Positions 8,086 to 16,853 of a stretch of DNA of 64,000 nt are shown one piece after another. The notes beneath the pieces are model-generated. The model was not told the origin of the DNA, made no database searches, and saw only the letters and a list, made by a program, of their open reading frames with translations. The stretch lies in contig NZ_CP098774.1 in NCBI RefSeq assembly GCF_028473665.1, positions 3,066,501-3,130,500 of the forward strand, read 5' to 3'. Made by a program: the position numbers and the translations under genes. The number at the start of each line of letters is the position of its first letter. Positions within the stretch are counted from its first letter, which is position 1. The DNA comes from Sphingomonas sp. QA11 (GTDB lineage: Bacteria > Pseudomonadota > Alphaproteobacteria > Sphingomonadales > Sphingomonadaceae).

Positions 8086-9240
8086 TCATAGGCCGGGCGG
8101 CGGAACCTCGTCAACCGCAGGCGCCGCGTGACGCTGGCCGCTGCGTTCCCACATCCCGCGCAGCCCCCGTCCCAGCAAGGCGGGAAGGCCGGGCCGTACC
8201 AGCATCCAGTCGCGGATCGCCGGGCCCTTCTCCGCTCCGATCACCCGCTTATAGCCGCTGTCACCAGCTCCCCAGTCGACCGTGTGGATACCGTCCTCCA
8301 TCGCGCGGACGAGGTTGCGGTAATAGAGCAGCTTGCCCGGCGACTGCTTGGCGAAGGCTGGATCATAGCTGTTGGCGATGGCGTATTTGAGCGTGCCCGC
8401 GTTCACATCGAACGAAAACGCCGCCGGCGCCCCATCGACGGTGAGCAGCGCCGCCCACAGCATCTCCGCCAGGACCGGATCGCCGGTCGCGGCGCGCCAA
8501 AAGGCGCCATGGCCACTCATGGTGAACTTGGCGTCGCGTCCGTCGGTGCGGGCGGCAATCCAGCTCTTCTCCTCGATCGCTGCCAGTAAATCGAAGGCAC
8601 CGGCCGCCAGTTCAACGCCCTGCAGGAACCGCCAGTCGAGCACGCCATGCTCACCCAGATGTTTTTCATGGTAGCGATTCTTGCGCAGCGTCGAGGTGCG
8701 CGGCCAGCCGCCATCGGCCTGTGCCGCGACCATATCGAGGACATAGCTGTCGGCGACGAAGCGATCCAGCGTCACCCAACCCCTGCCCCGTGCGATCGCG
8801 AGCAACGGCTGGAGCGAAGGATCGCCATCGCACACCGGCCCGATGCGGAGCGCGTTCACTTCCTGGCCAAGCCGGTCGAGCAGCGCATCGAACGCGCCGT
8901 CGCCAGCATCGACGCTCGCGGGAAAGCTGCGGAAGGGCCAGTAGCAGCCGGGCACCGCGGCAAGCCGGGCCGCCGCCGGGCCGAAGCGGACCATGGGCAG
9001 CGCGATCACCGCATCGCCGTCACGCTCGACCAGGATCGTTCGCGCCGATCCGCCATAGGCGGCAAGCGCGGCGGCGAACCATTGATAGCGCAGGAAGCGA
9101 TGCGTTTCGGGTGCCGCCTGGGCGACGAGATCAATCGCGCCGGACAGTCCATCGAGCACGAAGGCGCGCGTCGCCGGCGGCAGGCGCGTGAATTCGGCGA
9201 GCAGCATCGGCTTCGTCATCGTGTGGGTGTTAGCCGCCAT
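8086..9240 (-). CDS. BioF2/CelD-like GNAT acetyltransferase
   Basis: A 384-residue protein of the Acetyltransf_6 type (large GNAT fold related to CelD and FemAB). The WPRTSTLRKNRYHEKHLGE block at about 180, the DGAPAAFSFDVNAGTLKYAI segment and the KQSPGKLLYYRNLVRAMEDG helix (about 297-316) are family hallmarks; GAGDSGYKRVIGAEKG completes the acyl-CoA region. Members are linked to polysaccharide or amino-group acylation, but the substrate is not evident. No export signal is seen. The next gene on this strand encodes a YjhX-like protein; E. coli YjhX also pairs with a GNAT protein, although YjhQ is far smaller. Confidence 0.75.
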   Translation of the reverse strand: MAANTHTMTKPMLLAEFTRLPPATRAFVLDGLSGAIDLVAQAAPETHRFLRYQWFAAALAAYGGSARTILVERDGDAVIALPMVRFGPAAARLAAVPGCYWPFRSFPASVDAGDGAFDALLDRLGQEVNALRIGPVCDGDPSLQPLLAIARGRGWVTLDRFVADSYVLDMVAAQADGGWPRTSTLRKNRYHEKHLGEHGVLDWRFLQGVELAAGAFDLLAAIEEKSWIAARTDGRDAKFTMSGHGAFWRAATGDPVLAEMLWAALLTVDGAPAAFSFDVNAGTLKYAIANSYDPAFAKQSPGKLLYYRNLVRAMEDGIHTVDWGAGDSGYKRVIGAEKGPAIRDWMLVRPGLPALLGRGLRGMWERSGQRHAAPAVDEVPPPGL

Positions 9241-9298
9241 CGGTTACCATCCGGTTCGCGCTTGACCATCCCGTCGCACAGCCGCCACAGTCCCTCGC

Positions 9299-9760
9299 GT
9301 GGAATATTCGCCTGCCGTCACGACGATCGCCCAGACGATCCAGCTCTCGCTCTCGCCCGTCTTCATGCTGGCGGGCATCGGCGCATTGCTCAACGTGCTG
9401 GCGGGCCGCCTGTCGCGCGTGGTCGACCGCGCGCGGGCGGTGGAGGCGCTCCATCCCCGCTCGACCGGCCCGGAGCATGACCGGCACGTCTGGGAGTTGC
9501 GCCTGCTCGACAAGCGCATGTCGGTCATCAACGCCGCGCTGGTGATGGCGGTGTCGAGCGCGGTCATGACCTGCCTCGTCGTCGCGCTGCTGTTCGTCGC
9601 CGAACTGGCGCGGCTGCACATCGGCACTATCGTCGCGCTGTCCTTCATCCTGGCGATGATCCTGCTGATCGCCGCGCTGGCCGCCTTCCTGATCGAAGTG
9701 CGCATGTCGCTCCGCGCGATCCATATCCGGCCCGAGCTGCTGGAAAAGGACCGACGCTGA
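9299..9760 (+). CDS. DUF2721 family membrane protein
   Basis: A 153-residue inner-membrane protein of the DUF2721 family, recognised by IQLSLSPVFMLAGIGALLNVL followed by the conserved RLSRVVDRARAVE loop. Hydrophobic segments lie at about residues 13-36, 77-101 and 107-130, with a basic C-terminal tail. The start is GTG at 9299. Function is unknown. The next gene, also a small membrane protein, begins within about 20 bases, so the two are probably co-expressed. Confidence 0.8.
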   Translation: MEYSPAVTTIAQTIQLSLSPVFMLAGIGALLNVLAGRLSRVVDRARAVEALHPRSTGPEHDRHVWELRLLDKRMSVINAALVMAVSSAVMTCLVVALLFVAELARLHIGTIVALSFILAMILLIAALAAFLIEVRMSLRAIHIRPELLEKDRR

Positions 9761-9780
9761 ACGCCGTCGTCGAAAAGCGG

Positions 9781-10164
9781 TTGCTCCAGGCGGTGGTGGC
9801 GATCGCCTGCCTGGTGCCGCTGATCACAGGCGGGCAGAGCATCCTTCGCGGCCCGGGCTTTCTCGGCCATCCACCGGTGATCCCGACCGATCTCGACAGC
9901 CATTTCCGCTATATCTCCGGCATCTTCTTCGCGGTCGGTGTTGCGTTCGCGACCTGCGTGCCGGAAATCGAGAAGAAGGGCCCGCGCTTCCGCCTGCTCG
10001 GCGCGCTGGTGATCGCGGGCGGGCTCTCGCGTCTGGTCTCGCTGATCGCGGTCGGCGTGCCGTCGACGGGACACCTGTTCGGGCTGACGATGGAACTCGG
10101 CGTCGTACCGCTGCTGCTGCTGTGGCAGGCTGGCCTCGCGAAAAGGTGGGGCGCTCCGGCCTGA
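9781..10164 (+). CDS. DUF4345 family membrane protein
   Basis: A 127-residue protein with four hydrophobic helices matching DUF4345: LDSHFRYISGIFFAVG in the second helix and the RLLGALVIAGGLSRLVSL third helix are typical. The start is uncertain: TTG at 9781 is the first usual start codon, but the coding pattern continues seven codons upstream to a CTG at 9757 overlapping the previous stop. No function is known for the family. It forms a likely two-gene unit with the DUF2721 gene. Confidence 0.75.
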   Translation: MLQAVVAIACLVPLITGGQSILRGPGFLGHPPVIPTDLDSHFRYISGIFFAVGVAFATCVPEIEKKGPRFRLLGALVIAGGLSRLVSLIAVGVPSTGHLFGLTMELGVVPLLLLWQAGLAKRWGAPA

Positions 10165-10207
10165 TCTATCATCCCCGGCAAAGGTCGGGGAAAAAACAAA
10201 TGAGCCG

Positions 10208-11806
10208 TTACTGCATCCCCTCCAGCCCCGGCCCCGCATCAGCCACCGGCAGATATCGCGGCGCGACCCGCGCATGGCTCGCCTGCTCATAGGCATAGCC
10301 TGCATTCAGCACTGCCTGATCGCCATGGGCCGTCGCGATGAAAGACAGGCCGACCGGCAGCCCCTTCACCAGCCCCATCGGCACGGTCAAGTGCGGATAG
10401 CCGGCGATCGCCGGCAGGTCGCTCGCGCTCGGGCCGGTGAAATGATCGCCCGACACGCTGTCGCTCAGCCAGGGCAGGCCATAGGTCGGCTCGACCAGAA
10501 TCGTCGCGTTCGCCTTTGCCAGCATCGCATCGATCCCCTCGAGCCCGGCCAAACGCAATGATTTCGCGCGCGCGCCGAGATATTCGGCATCGGCGAGGCC
10601 CCGCGTCTTCGCCGCGTCGAGGAAGAGCTCTTGCCCGAAGAACGGCATCTCGGCCGCCCTGTTCGCCTCGTTGAACGCAATCACCTGATCGAGCGTCCGC
10701 GTCGTCACCGCCTTTGGCGTCGTCACGAGATAGGCGTCGAGGTCAGCCTTCAGCTCGACCTTCAGCACCTCGAATTCAGCTTCCCCCATGCCGTCGAGCT
10801 TCGGCTTCTCGACATCGACCAGCACAGCGCCGGCCGCCTTCAATATCGCGAGCGCCGCCTCGAACGTCGCCTTCAGCGGCGCCGACATGTCGGGCCGCAG
10901 CACCGCAACGCGCAGCCCCTTCAGCGAGTCCGCCGACAGGCCAGCGGCGAAATCGCGCTTGTACTTCGCCGCGTCCTTCGTCGCGGCATCCGCTGGATCC
11001 GACGCGACCATGGCCGAAAACAGGATCGCGACATCCTTCACGGACCGCCCCATCGGCCCCGGCGTATCCTGGCTGTGGCTGATCGGCACGACATGAGTGC
11101 GGCTGACCATGCCGATCGTCGGCTTGAGCCCGACCAGCCCGTTCATCGCGGACGGGCAGACCACCGACCCGTCAGTCTCGGTGCCGATCGCCACCGCCGC
11201 GAAATTCGCCGCGATCGCCGCGCCCGACCCGCTGGACGAGCCGCAGGAGCTCCGGTCGAGCGCATAGGGATTGCGCACCAGGCCGCCGACCGCGCTCCAC
11301 CCGCTTATCGATCTGGTCGAGCGGATGTTCGCCCATTCCGAGAGGTTGGTCTTGCCGAGGATCACCGCCCCGCCCTTGCGCAGTTCAGCCACCACCGGCG
11401 CGTCGCGGCCGGTGACATTGTCCTTCAGCGCCAGGCTGCCGGCGGTGGTGGCGATCGGATCGCTGGTCTCGATATTGTCCTTGATCAGGACCGGAATGCC
11501 ATCGAGTGGGCCGAGCAGCCGGCCGGCCTTGCGCCGGGCGTCGCTTGCCCGCGCCTGGGCGATCGCATCGGGGTTGACCGCGATGACCGCGCGCAGCGCC
11601 GGTCCGCGTCGATCCATCGTCCGAATGCGGGCGAGATACGCGCCCGTGATGGCTTCGCTCGACCTGCCCGGCCCACCGCTCGCCATCGCGGCCTGGAGCT
11701 GGTCGATCGACTGTTCCCCGAAAGTCGATTTGACGCGTGCCGGGGATGCGAGCGCGACACTCGACAACAAGGCGGCCGACAACGAAACGACAGCGAAGAC
11801 GCGCAT
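10208..11806 (-). CDS. Secreted amidase (amidase-signature family)
   Basis: A 532-residue amidase with a Sec signal peptide (MRVFAVVSLSAALLSSVALA), so it should act in the periplasm. The Ser-cisSer-Lys triad is readable as Lys about 109 (IPVLIKDNIE), Ser about 190 (SSCGSSSGSGAA) and Ser about 214 (GTETDGSVVCPSA). Relatives hydrolyse amides, sometimes acting on peptides or aryl amides; substrate cannot be set. AAGGGG lies eight bases before the ATG, which supports this start over a longer reading. It lies 100 bases downstream of the ClC gene on the same strand. Confidence 0.9.
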   Translation of the reverse strand: MRVFAVVSLSAALLSSVALASPARVKSTFGEQSIDQLQAAMASGGPGRSSEAITGAYLARIRTMDRRGPALRAVIAVNPDAIAQARASDARRKAGRLLGPLDGIPVLIKDNIETSDPIATTAGSLALKDNVTGRDAPVVAELRKGGAVILGKTNLSEWANIRSTRSISGWSAVGGLVRNPYALDRSSCGSSSGSGAAIAANFAAVAIGTETDGSVVCPSAMNGLVGLKPTIGMVSRTHVVPISHSQDTPGPMGRSVKDVAILFSAMVASDPADAATKDAAKYKRDFAAGLSADSLKGLRVAVLRPDMSAPLKATFEAALAILKAAGAVLVDVEKPKLDGMGEAEFEVLKVELKADLDAYLVTTPKAVTTRTLDQVIAFNEANRAAEMPFFGQELFLDAAKTRGLADAEYLGARAKSLRLAGLEGIDAMLAKANATILVEPTYGLPWLSDSVSGDHFTGPSASDLPAIAGYPHLTVPMGLVKGLPVGLSFIATAHGDQAVLNAGYAYEQASHARVAPRYLPVADAGPGLEGMQ

Positions 11807-11906
11807 CGAATTCCCCTTTTCCGGACGACCAGAGACCTGACCGCACCAGCCCGAACATGCGGCAGCGCTTCTCGCGGAACAAGCCGGCGGAGCGGCGCAA
11901 GCGCGC

Positions 11907-13658
11907 TTACTCGCCGAACAGGTCGCGCTGTCCCTTTTCCAGCTCCTCGGCATAGCGCCGCCGCACGAACTTCTCCGACAGCACGCCCAGCACGGCCCCG
12001 TCGGGACCCGTCACGGCAAGCTCGTCGACCTGATCAGCATCGAACCGCGCCATGATCGCCACGATGTCAGCATCGGGCGCGAGTGGGGCTGACGGGACCG
12101 GCACCAGCGACGCCACCGGCGCGCGCTCGTCCACGCCATCGGCATAGGCAATGGCCGGCACGACGATCCCGGCATAGCCGCCGTCCGGCCCGACCAGCAC
12201 GGCCCGGCTGGCAGATCCCAGCGGGAAGCGCCGACGAAATTCGGCGACGCTGATATCGGCCGGCGTCGCCTGCGTCTCCCGCCGCATCATCCGCCCTGCG
12301 GTGAGTGTCCTGACCCAACCCACGTCGCGGGCACTCTTGATCGTTTCGCCGCGCAGATGGAGCCGCCAGGTGGAGAAGGAATAGCCGAAGCGTGCCCGCA
12401 CGATCGTGCTCGCGACGAGCGACGCGGCGACCACCGCGCCGGTCAGGAAAAAGTCGTGGGTCGCCTCAAGCACGAGCATCGCGACCGTCATCGGCCCGCC
12501 GACCACCGCAACCGCCAGCGCTGCCATGCCGACGACCGCCGCATCGTCCTGGACCAGGAGCGGGTGTCCGGCGACCTGCCCGAGCAGGCCGGCGAACAGA
12601 TGGCCGACCAGGGTGCCGATGAACAGCGAGGCGAAGAACAGGCCGCCGCGAAAGCCGAAGCCGAGCGACACGATCGAGGCGAGGCATTTCGCGGCCAGCA
12701 CCAGCGCGATCAGCGACAAAGGGAAACCGATCGCCAGATCGAGGTGCAGCGCACCATGTCCCGACGACAATACCTGCGGCGACACCATCGCGATCGGGAT
12801 CAGCAACGCCCCGCCGATCGCCGGCCGGATATGGCCCGGCAGCCGCAGCGCGCGCGTACCCGCCTCGACGAGCGCGACAGCGCGCATCAGCCCGATGCCG
12901 AGCACGGCACACAACGCGCCGAGCAGCGCGTAGAGAAGGTAATCGACCGTCGGGACGGAAACATGCGTGGTGGTCGAGACGATATAGGGCGCGATGCCCA
13001 CCGCCTGCGACAGGCTCGCGCCGGCCAGCGCCGCCGCCGCGACCGGCGCGATGGCCGATGGCGTATAGGCACCGATGACGATCTCGAACGCGTAGAAGGC
13101 ACCAGCCAGCGGCGCGCCGAACGCCGCGGCGATCCCGGCGCCCGCTCCGGCGCCCACCAGCGTACGCAGATCGGCGCGGCGCAACCTCAGCGCCCCGCCC
13201 GCCACCGATCCCACCGCGCCGCCAAGCTGGGCATAGCCAGCCTCAAGCCCGACCGACGCGCCGAAGCCGTTGGAGATCACCGTCTGGCCGGAAATGACCA
13301 GGCTGTCGGCCATCGACATATGGCCGCCGTGAAGCGCATTCGCCTCGACCGCGTCGACCATCGCCCGCTTCCGGGCGCGGGTGAGCCAAGTGAACCCGGC
13401 CAGCACCAGGCCACCGAGCGGCAGCATCAGCAATTGCAGCGGACTAAGGGAGGTCAGGCTGCTCAGGCTCGTCATCGTCGGCAGCCGGAACAGCAGGTGC
13501 TGCAACGTCCGCGCGATGCCACCGAGGATGACGGTAAGAAGCCCGGCCGCGCCGCCGGCGGCGATGGCAAGCACGATGAACCAGGCTTCGCTCGACCGGA
13601 ATCTCCGGCGCAGACGCGCGAACCAGGTCAGCGCGATCAGACGGGGATGAAGCGACAT
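11907..13658 (-). CDS. ClC-family chloride channel/transporter with CBS domains
   Basis: A 583-residue ClC protein. About ten hydrophobic segments occupy residues 25-430, including GASVGLEAGYAQLGG, which corresponds to the GREGP helix and keeps the gating glutamate, and GAGAGAGIAAAFGAPLAGAFYAFE. The cytoplasmic tail (about 455-575) contains a pair of CBS-type regulatory segments (TPADISVAEFRRRFPLG and the APDADIVAIMARFDADQV part). ClC proteins move chloride as channels or proton antiporters; retention of the gating glutamate is compatible with either. The small gene upstream has its own terminator, so this gene is transcribed separately. Confidence 0.9.
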   Translation of the reverse strand: MSLHPRLIALTWFARLRRRFRSSEAWFIVLAIAAGGAAGLLTVILGGIARTLQHLLFRLPTMTSLSSLTSLSPLQLLMLPLGGLVLAGFTWLTRARKRAMVDAVEANALHGGHMSMADSLVISGQTVISNGFGASVGLEAGYAQLGGAVGSVAGGALRLRRADLRTLVGAGAGAGIAAAFGAPLAGAFYAFEIVIGAYTPSAIAPVAAAALAGASLSQAVGIAPYIVSTTTHVSVPTVDYLLYALLGALCAVLGIGLMRAVALVEAGTRALRLPGHIRPAIGGALLIPIAMVSPQVLSSGHGALHLDLAIGFPLSLIALVLAAKCLASIVSLGFGFRGGLFFASLFIGTLVGHLFAGLLGQVAGHPLLVQDDAAVVGMAALAVAVVGGPMTVAMLVLEATHDFFLTGAVVAASLVASTIVRARFGYSFSTWRLHLRGETIKSARDVGWVRTLTAGRMMRRETQATPADISVAEFRRRFPLGSASRAVLVGPDGGYAGIVVPAIAYADGVDERAPVASLVPVPSAPLAPDADIVAIMARFDADQVDELAVTGPDGAVLGVLSEKFVRRRYAEELEKGQRDLFGE

Positions 13659-13730
13659 CGCGCATAGCCTTGCGCCCGGTTCGACCCGCGAACAAGCGCC
13701 GATGGCAGAAGAATTCAGACCCCGGATATG

Positions 13731-13766
13731 AAAAGAGGCTGCCGGGCCCGCAGACCCGGCAACCTC
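13731..13766 (-). terminator. Intrinsic terminator for the small gene at 13776
   Basis: On the minus strand GAGGTTGCCGGG (13766-13755) pairs with CCCGGCAGCCTC (13746-13735), with one G-U pair and an eight-base loop, followed by TTTT. It sits nine bases after the stop of the 50-codon ORF and before the ClC gene. Confidence 0.85.
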
Positions 13767-13775
13767 CTGACATGG

Positions 13776-13928
13776 TCAGCGGCCGGATGTTCCAGCCCGG
13801 GAGACCATGCGAACCGCAGCTTCGATAGACGGCAGCGTTGATTGGAGGAAGATACCCCCCGCCGTCATCCCGATAAAGCTAGCGGTGCGTCCCCCGAACG
13901 AACTGAACCGACCCCATTGCTGAACCAT
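13776..13928 (-). CDS. Small gene with perfect Shine-Dalgarno (50 aa; start uncertain)
   Basis: A 50-residue ORF beginning MVQQWGRFSSFGGRTASF and ending RMVSRAGTSGR, not recognised. Its stop is nine bases from a strong terminator, which marks a real short transcript. Upstream is AAGGAGGTGATC, a full match to the 16S anti-SD. That site is ideally spaced for another ATG at 13935, which opens a different frame of only 18 codons (MSHGSAMGSVQFVRGTHR) overlapping this one; for the 50-residue frame the spacing is 14 bases. Either the short frame is a leader, or one base has changed. The glycine-rich middle is weakly hydrophobic. Confidence 0.5.
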   Translation of the reverse strand: MVQQWGRFSSFGGRTASFIGMTAGGIFLQSTLPSIEAAVRMVSRAGTSGR

Positions 13929-14121
13929 GAGACATCGGATCACCTCCTTTCGCTTGTTAAAACGCCGTACCCAGGACTGGGCACGACTCCTGTTTGAATC
14001 ATCCGAATCGCATAAACAAGTCTTGTAATGTTTTGCGTTTTCGACGATTCTCCTCCGTCTGCGTCGGGCACCCGCCGGGCCTTTGCCAAAGGCGACGCGC
14101 AGCCTCTCCCCAGCCGCCCGG

Positions 14122-14270
14122 TCAATGCCGCTTGAAATACTGGACCTCGCGCTCATGCTTCTCCGCCGCGGCGCGGCTGTCGAAGGTACCGAGGTTGCGG
14201 CGCTTGCGGGTATCGGGATCGACCTTGCGCAATAAAGCCGATACTCGCCCGATTTAAGCTTGCGGATCAT
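14122..14270 (-). pseudogene. Conserved ~49-aa basic protein gene with a one-base frameshift
   Basis: The frame starts MIRKLKSGEYRLY, then shifts. Adding one base near 14230 restores SRKVDPDTRKRRNLGTFDSR followed by AAAEKHEREVQYFKRH and a stop at 14122, a small basic protein I recognise as conserved in proteobacteria (function unknown). The remaining length is 149 bases where 150 would be in frame. So the gene has lost a single C in the TCG codon after TAT, or the assembly has an error there. Codon quality stays high after the break, so any mutation is recent. Confidence 0.7.
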
Positions 14271-14319
14271 GGCATTCTCCTCGCGGCGAAAAACGCGCGA
14301 GGCGCAGGGTTTATCCCCT

Positions 14320-14871
14320 TCAGCGCCGGCAATCCTCGGTCACGCGCTCGATCTCGGCCCAGGCGGGTATCACGAGCGTCGAAGAACCGGCCTGTTCCAC
14401 CACGAAACGGCCGCGGCTGAAGCCGATCGCGTCGAGCAGTCCATCGCGCGGCTGGATCGCGACCGCCACATAGGGCGGCGTGCCGCCGGTCGGCGCGGCG
14501 GACAGCGTGCGCAACAGGGTCGAGGTGCGGATCGTCATCGCCACCGGCCCGGCGGCAAAGCCCTGGCGCGACAGATAAAGGGCGTTCGCCGCCCGGTCGC
14601 AGCGCAGCGTCAACAACGCATCAGCGCCGGGAACGCCGAACAGCGCGATCGAGCCGCGACCGTCCTGCCGATAGACCCAGTCGCCCGGCGTCATCGGCCA
14701 GTCGCGCCAGTCCTTGCCGACCGGCGTCGCGGTCGGCCTGGGAGCCGGCGGCGGCGGAGTATGGACGGGGGTCGGAACCAGCCTCGGCACAGGCCTGGGC
14801 GGCGCGGTCGGCCCGACGCAACTGGCCAGGGCGATCATTACGGCGAGAAGCGGAAGCAGACGCATCGCCAT
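14320..14871 (-). CDS. Putative lipoprotein with proline-rich linker
   Basis: A 183-residue exported lipoprotein: the signal MAMRLLPLLAVMIALASC ends in a lipobox (ALASC), so the mature protein is likely anchored by lipid at Cys18. A proline-rich linker (about 22-48) leads to a beta-rich domain with DWVYRQDGRGSIALFG and LTLRCDRAANALYLSRQG. This resembles a conserved sphingomonad hypothetical protein; no activity is known. ATGs at 14871 and 14865 are both possible starts. It is divergent from the MFS permease gene. Confidence 0.65.
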   Translation of the reverse strand: MAMRLLPLLAVMIALASCVGPTAPPRPVPRLVPTPVHTPPPPAPRPTATPVGKDWRDWPMTPGDWVYRQDGRGSIALFGVPGADALLTLRCDRAANALYLSRQGFAAGPVAMTIRTSTLLRTLSAAPTGGTPPYVAVAIQPRDGLLDAIGFSRGRFVVEQAGSSTLVIPAWAEIERVTEDCRR

Positions 14872-14981
14872 CTCTATGCGCGAAGCAGCCATGCGGCTCA
14901 ACCGCCCGTCTTGCGCGCGCGCGAGATTTCGCCTTTGTTACAGTCGGGTCGTGCAAGGACACGGATGGGGAGAGACAGCAC

Positions 14982-16256
14982 ATGGCGATCGATGCCAAGC
15001 GACTGAAATCAATCGTTGGCGGATCGGCTGGCAATCTGGTCGAATGGTATGACTGGTACGCCTATTCCTCACTGTCGCTCTATTTCGCCGCGACCTTCTT
15101 TCCCAAGGGCAACCTGACGGCGCAGCTGATGGGCACCGGCGCGATCTTCGCGGTCGGATTCGTGATGCGCCCGATCGGCGCCTATTGGATGGGCCGCTAT
15201 GCCGACACGCACGGCCGCAAGGCGGGGCTGGCGCTCTCGGTCGGGTTGATGTGCCTCGGCTCGCTGATGATCGCGCTGGTGCCGGGCTATGCCGTGATCG
15301 GCGTCGCCGCGCCGATCATCCTGGTGCTTGCCCGCATGATCCAGGGCCTGTCGGTCGGCGGCGAATATGGCGCGAGCGCGACCTACCTCTCCGAAATGGC
15401 GACCCGCGACCGGCGCGGCTTCTGGTCGAGCTTCCAATATGTCACGCTGATCGGCGGACAGCTTACCGCGCTCGCCGTCACGCTCCTGCTCCAGGCCTGG
15501 CTGAGCAAGACGGAGCTGTCGTCCTGGGGCTGGCGCCTGGCCTTCGCGTTCGGCGCGGTGCTGGCGCTGATCGTCTATGTCCTGCGCCGCCGGCTGGCCG
15601 AGACCGCCTCGTTCGAGAACCAGTCAGCCGACCGGCCCAAATCCAGCCTCGCCGCCTTGTGGAAGGCACATCCGCGCGAATTCCTGCTGGTCATGATCAT
15701 CAGCGCGGGGGGAAGCTGCACCTTCTACACCTACACCACCTATCTGCAGAAGTTCCTGGTGAACACGAGCGGCTTCGAAATCCAGACCGCGACCCAGGTG
15801 ATGACCGCCGCGCTGATCGTCTACATGATCGCGCAGCCGGTGTTCGGCATGCTCGCCGACACGTTCGGGCGCAGGCCGATGCTGCTGCTGTTCGGCATCG
15901 GCGGCATGATCGTCACGGTGCCCGTATTCAGCGCGCTGGCGGTGGCGCACGATCCGCTGGTCGCCTTCGCCATCATCCTGGTGCCGCTGATGCTGCTGTC
16001 AGCCTATACCTCGATCAGCGCCCTGGTGAAGGCCGAGCTGTTCCCGGCGCATATCCGCGCGCTGGGCGTCGCCTTTCCCTATGCGATCGGCAATGCCGCG
16101 TTCGGCGGCACGGCCGAATATGTCGCGCTCTGGTTCAAGAACGCCAGTATCGAGGCAGCCTTCTACTGGTACGTCACCGCGATCCTCGCCTGCGCGACAA
16201 TCGCATTTCTTATGCTGCCGGAAACGAAGCGTACGAGTTTGATCCTCGAGGATTGA
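14982..16256 (+). CDS. MFS permease, metabolite:H+ symporter (KgtP-like)
   Basis: A 424-residue permease with 12 predicted membrane segments. The N-terminal GNLVEWYDWYAYSSLSLYFA and the loop GRYADTHGRKAGL mark the metabolite:H+ symporter branch that includes the alpha-ketoglutarate permease KgtP; the central IQGLSVGGEYGASATYLSE motif is also typical. It probably imports a small organic acid or zwitterion such as 2-oxoglutarate or proline, but the substrate is inferred. GGGGAGAG lies upstream of the ATG. The PRC-barrel gene starts 19 bases later. Confidence 0.85.
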   Translation: MAIDAKRLKSIVGGSAGNLVEWYDWYAYSSLSLYFAATFFPKGNLTAQLMGTGAIFAVGFVMRPIGAYWMGRYADTHGRKAGLALSVGLMCLGSLMIALVPGYAVIGVAAPIILVLARMIQGLSVGGEYGASATYLSEMATRDRRGFWSSFQYVTLIGGQLTALAVTLLLQAWLSKTELSSWGWRLAFAFGAVLALIVYVLRRRLAETASFENQSADRPKSSLAALWKAHPREFLLVMIISAGGSCTFYTYTTYLQKFLVNTSGFEIQTATQVMTAALIVYMIAQPVFGMLADTFGRRPMLLLFGIGGMIVTVPVFSALAVAHDPLVAFAIILVPLMLLSAYTSISALVKAELFPAHIRALGVAFPYAIGNAAFGGTAEYVALWFKNASIEAAFYWYVTAILACATIAFLMLPETKRTSLILED

Positions 16257-16275
16257 CCGATTTGGAGGAAAGACC

Positions 16276-16647
16276 ATGTCCAAGAACCAGCCCCCCATTC
16301 AACTGCTCGCCCATTCGAGCGAAGCCGATGCGATCAAGGTAAAGACCCGCGAGGGGGAGAAGGTCGGCTCAGTCCAGGAATTCCTGATCAACAAGCGGAC
16401 CGGCCAGACCGCCTATGTCGTCCTGACGATCGGCGGATTCCTCGGCATGGGCAAGGCCTTCTATCCCCTGCCCTTCAGCCTGCTCGCCTATGATCCGTCC
16501 GCTGACCTCTACATCGTGCGGATCGAGCGCAGCGTGCTCGAAGGCGGGCCGAGCTGGGCGAACAATGCGCCGCTGTTCGACCAGGCCTATGCCAATCGCG
16601 TGGCCAGCTATTACGGTGCCGCGCTGGAGGACCTGTCGCTTGGCTGA
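16276..16647 (+). CDS. PRC-barrel domain protein
   Basis: A 123-residue soluble protein built around a PRC-barrel: VKTREGEKVGSVQEFLINKRTGQ and AYVVLTIGGFLGMGKAFYPLPFSLL are the two conserved strands. Such proteins act as small adaptor or stress-related modules in alphaproteobacteria; the specific role is unknown. AGGAAAGACC precedes the ATG. It lies closely behind the permease gene and may share its transcript, although no functional tie is obvious. Confidence 0.8.
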   Translation: MSKNQPPIQLLAHSSEADAIKVKTREGEKVGSVQEFLINKRTGQTAYVVLTIGGFLGMGKAFYPLPFSLLAYDPSADLYIVRIERSVLEGGPSWANNAPLFDQAYANRVASYYGAALEDLSLG

Positions 16648-16853
16648 TCGGGCCTGTCCACAGGCCGGGGCACGAGCGCCGGGGCCGGCCGGAACAGCCG
16701 ATCCGGCATGAGCGCGTGGAAATATGACACTGATGCGATGCCGTCATCTGAGGAAACCGGAATTGGTGACGTCCTAGAGGTGAGGCCGATGCGATTGCGG
16801 GCGCCCAGCACCCCATCGCGCAGAACCGGGCGGCCGGCAGAAAGGACAACCAT

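Noticed and set aside
12357..13667. Long plus-strand frame of over 400 codons antisense to the ClC gene
   Set aside because: Its product is an Arg/Gln/Asp-rich low-complexity sequence, as expected from the GC3-rich antisense of a membrane-protein gene; the same holds for long shadows opposite uvrB, fumarase, dxs, the GGDEF-EAL gene and the large protein at 45963.
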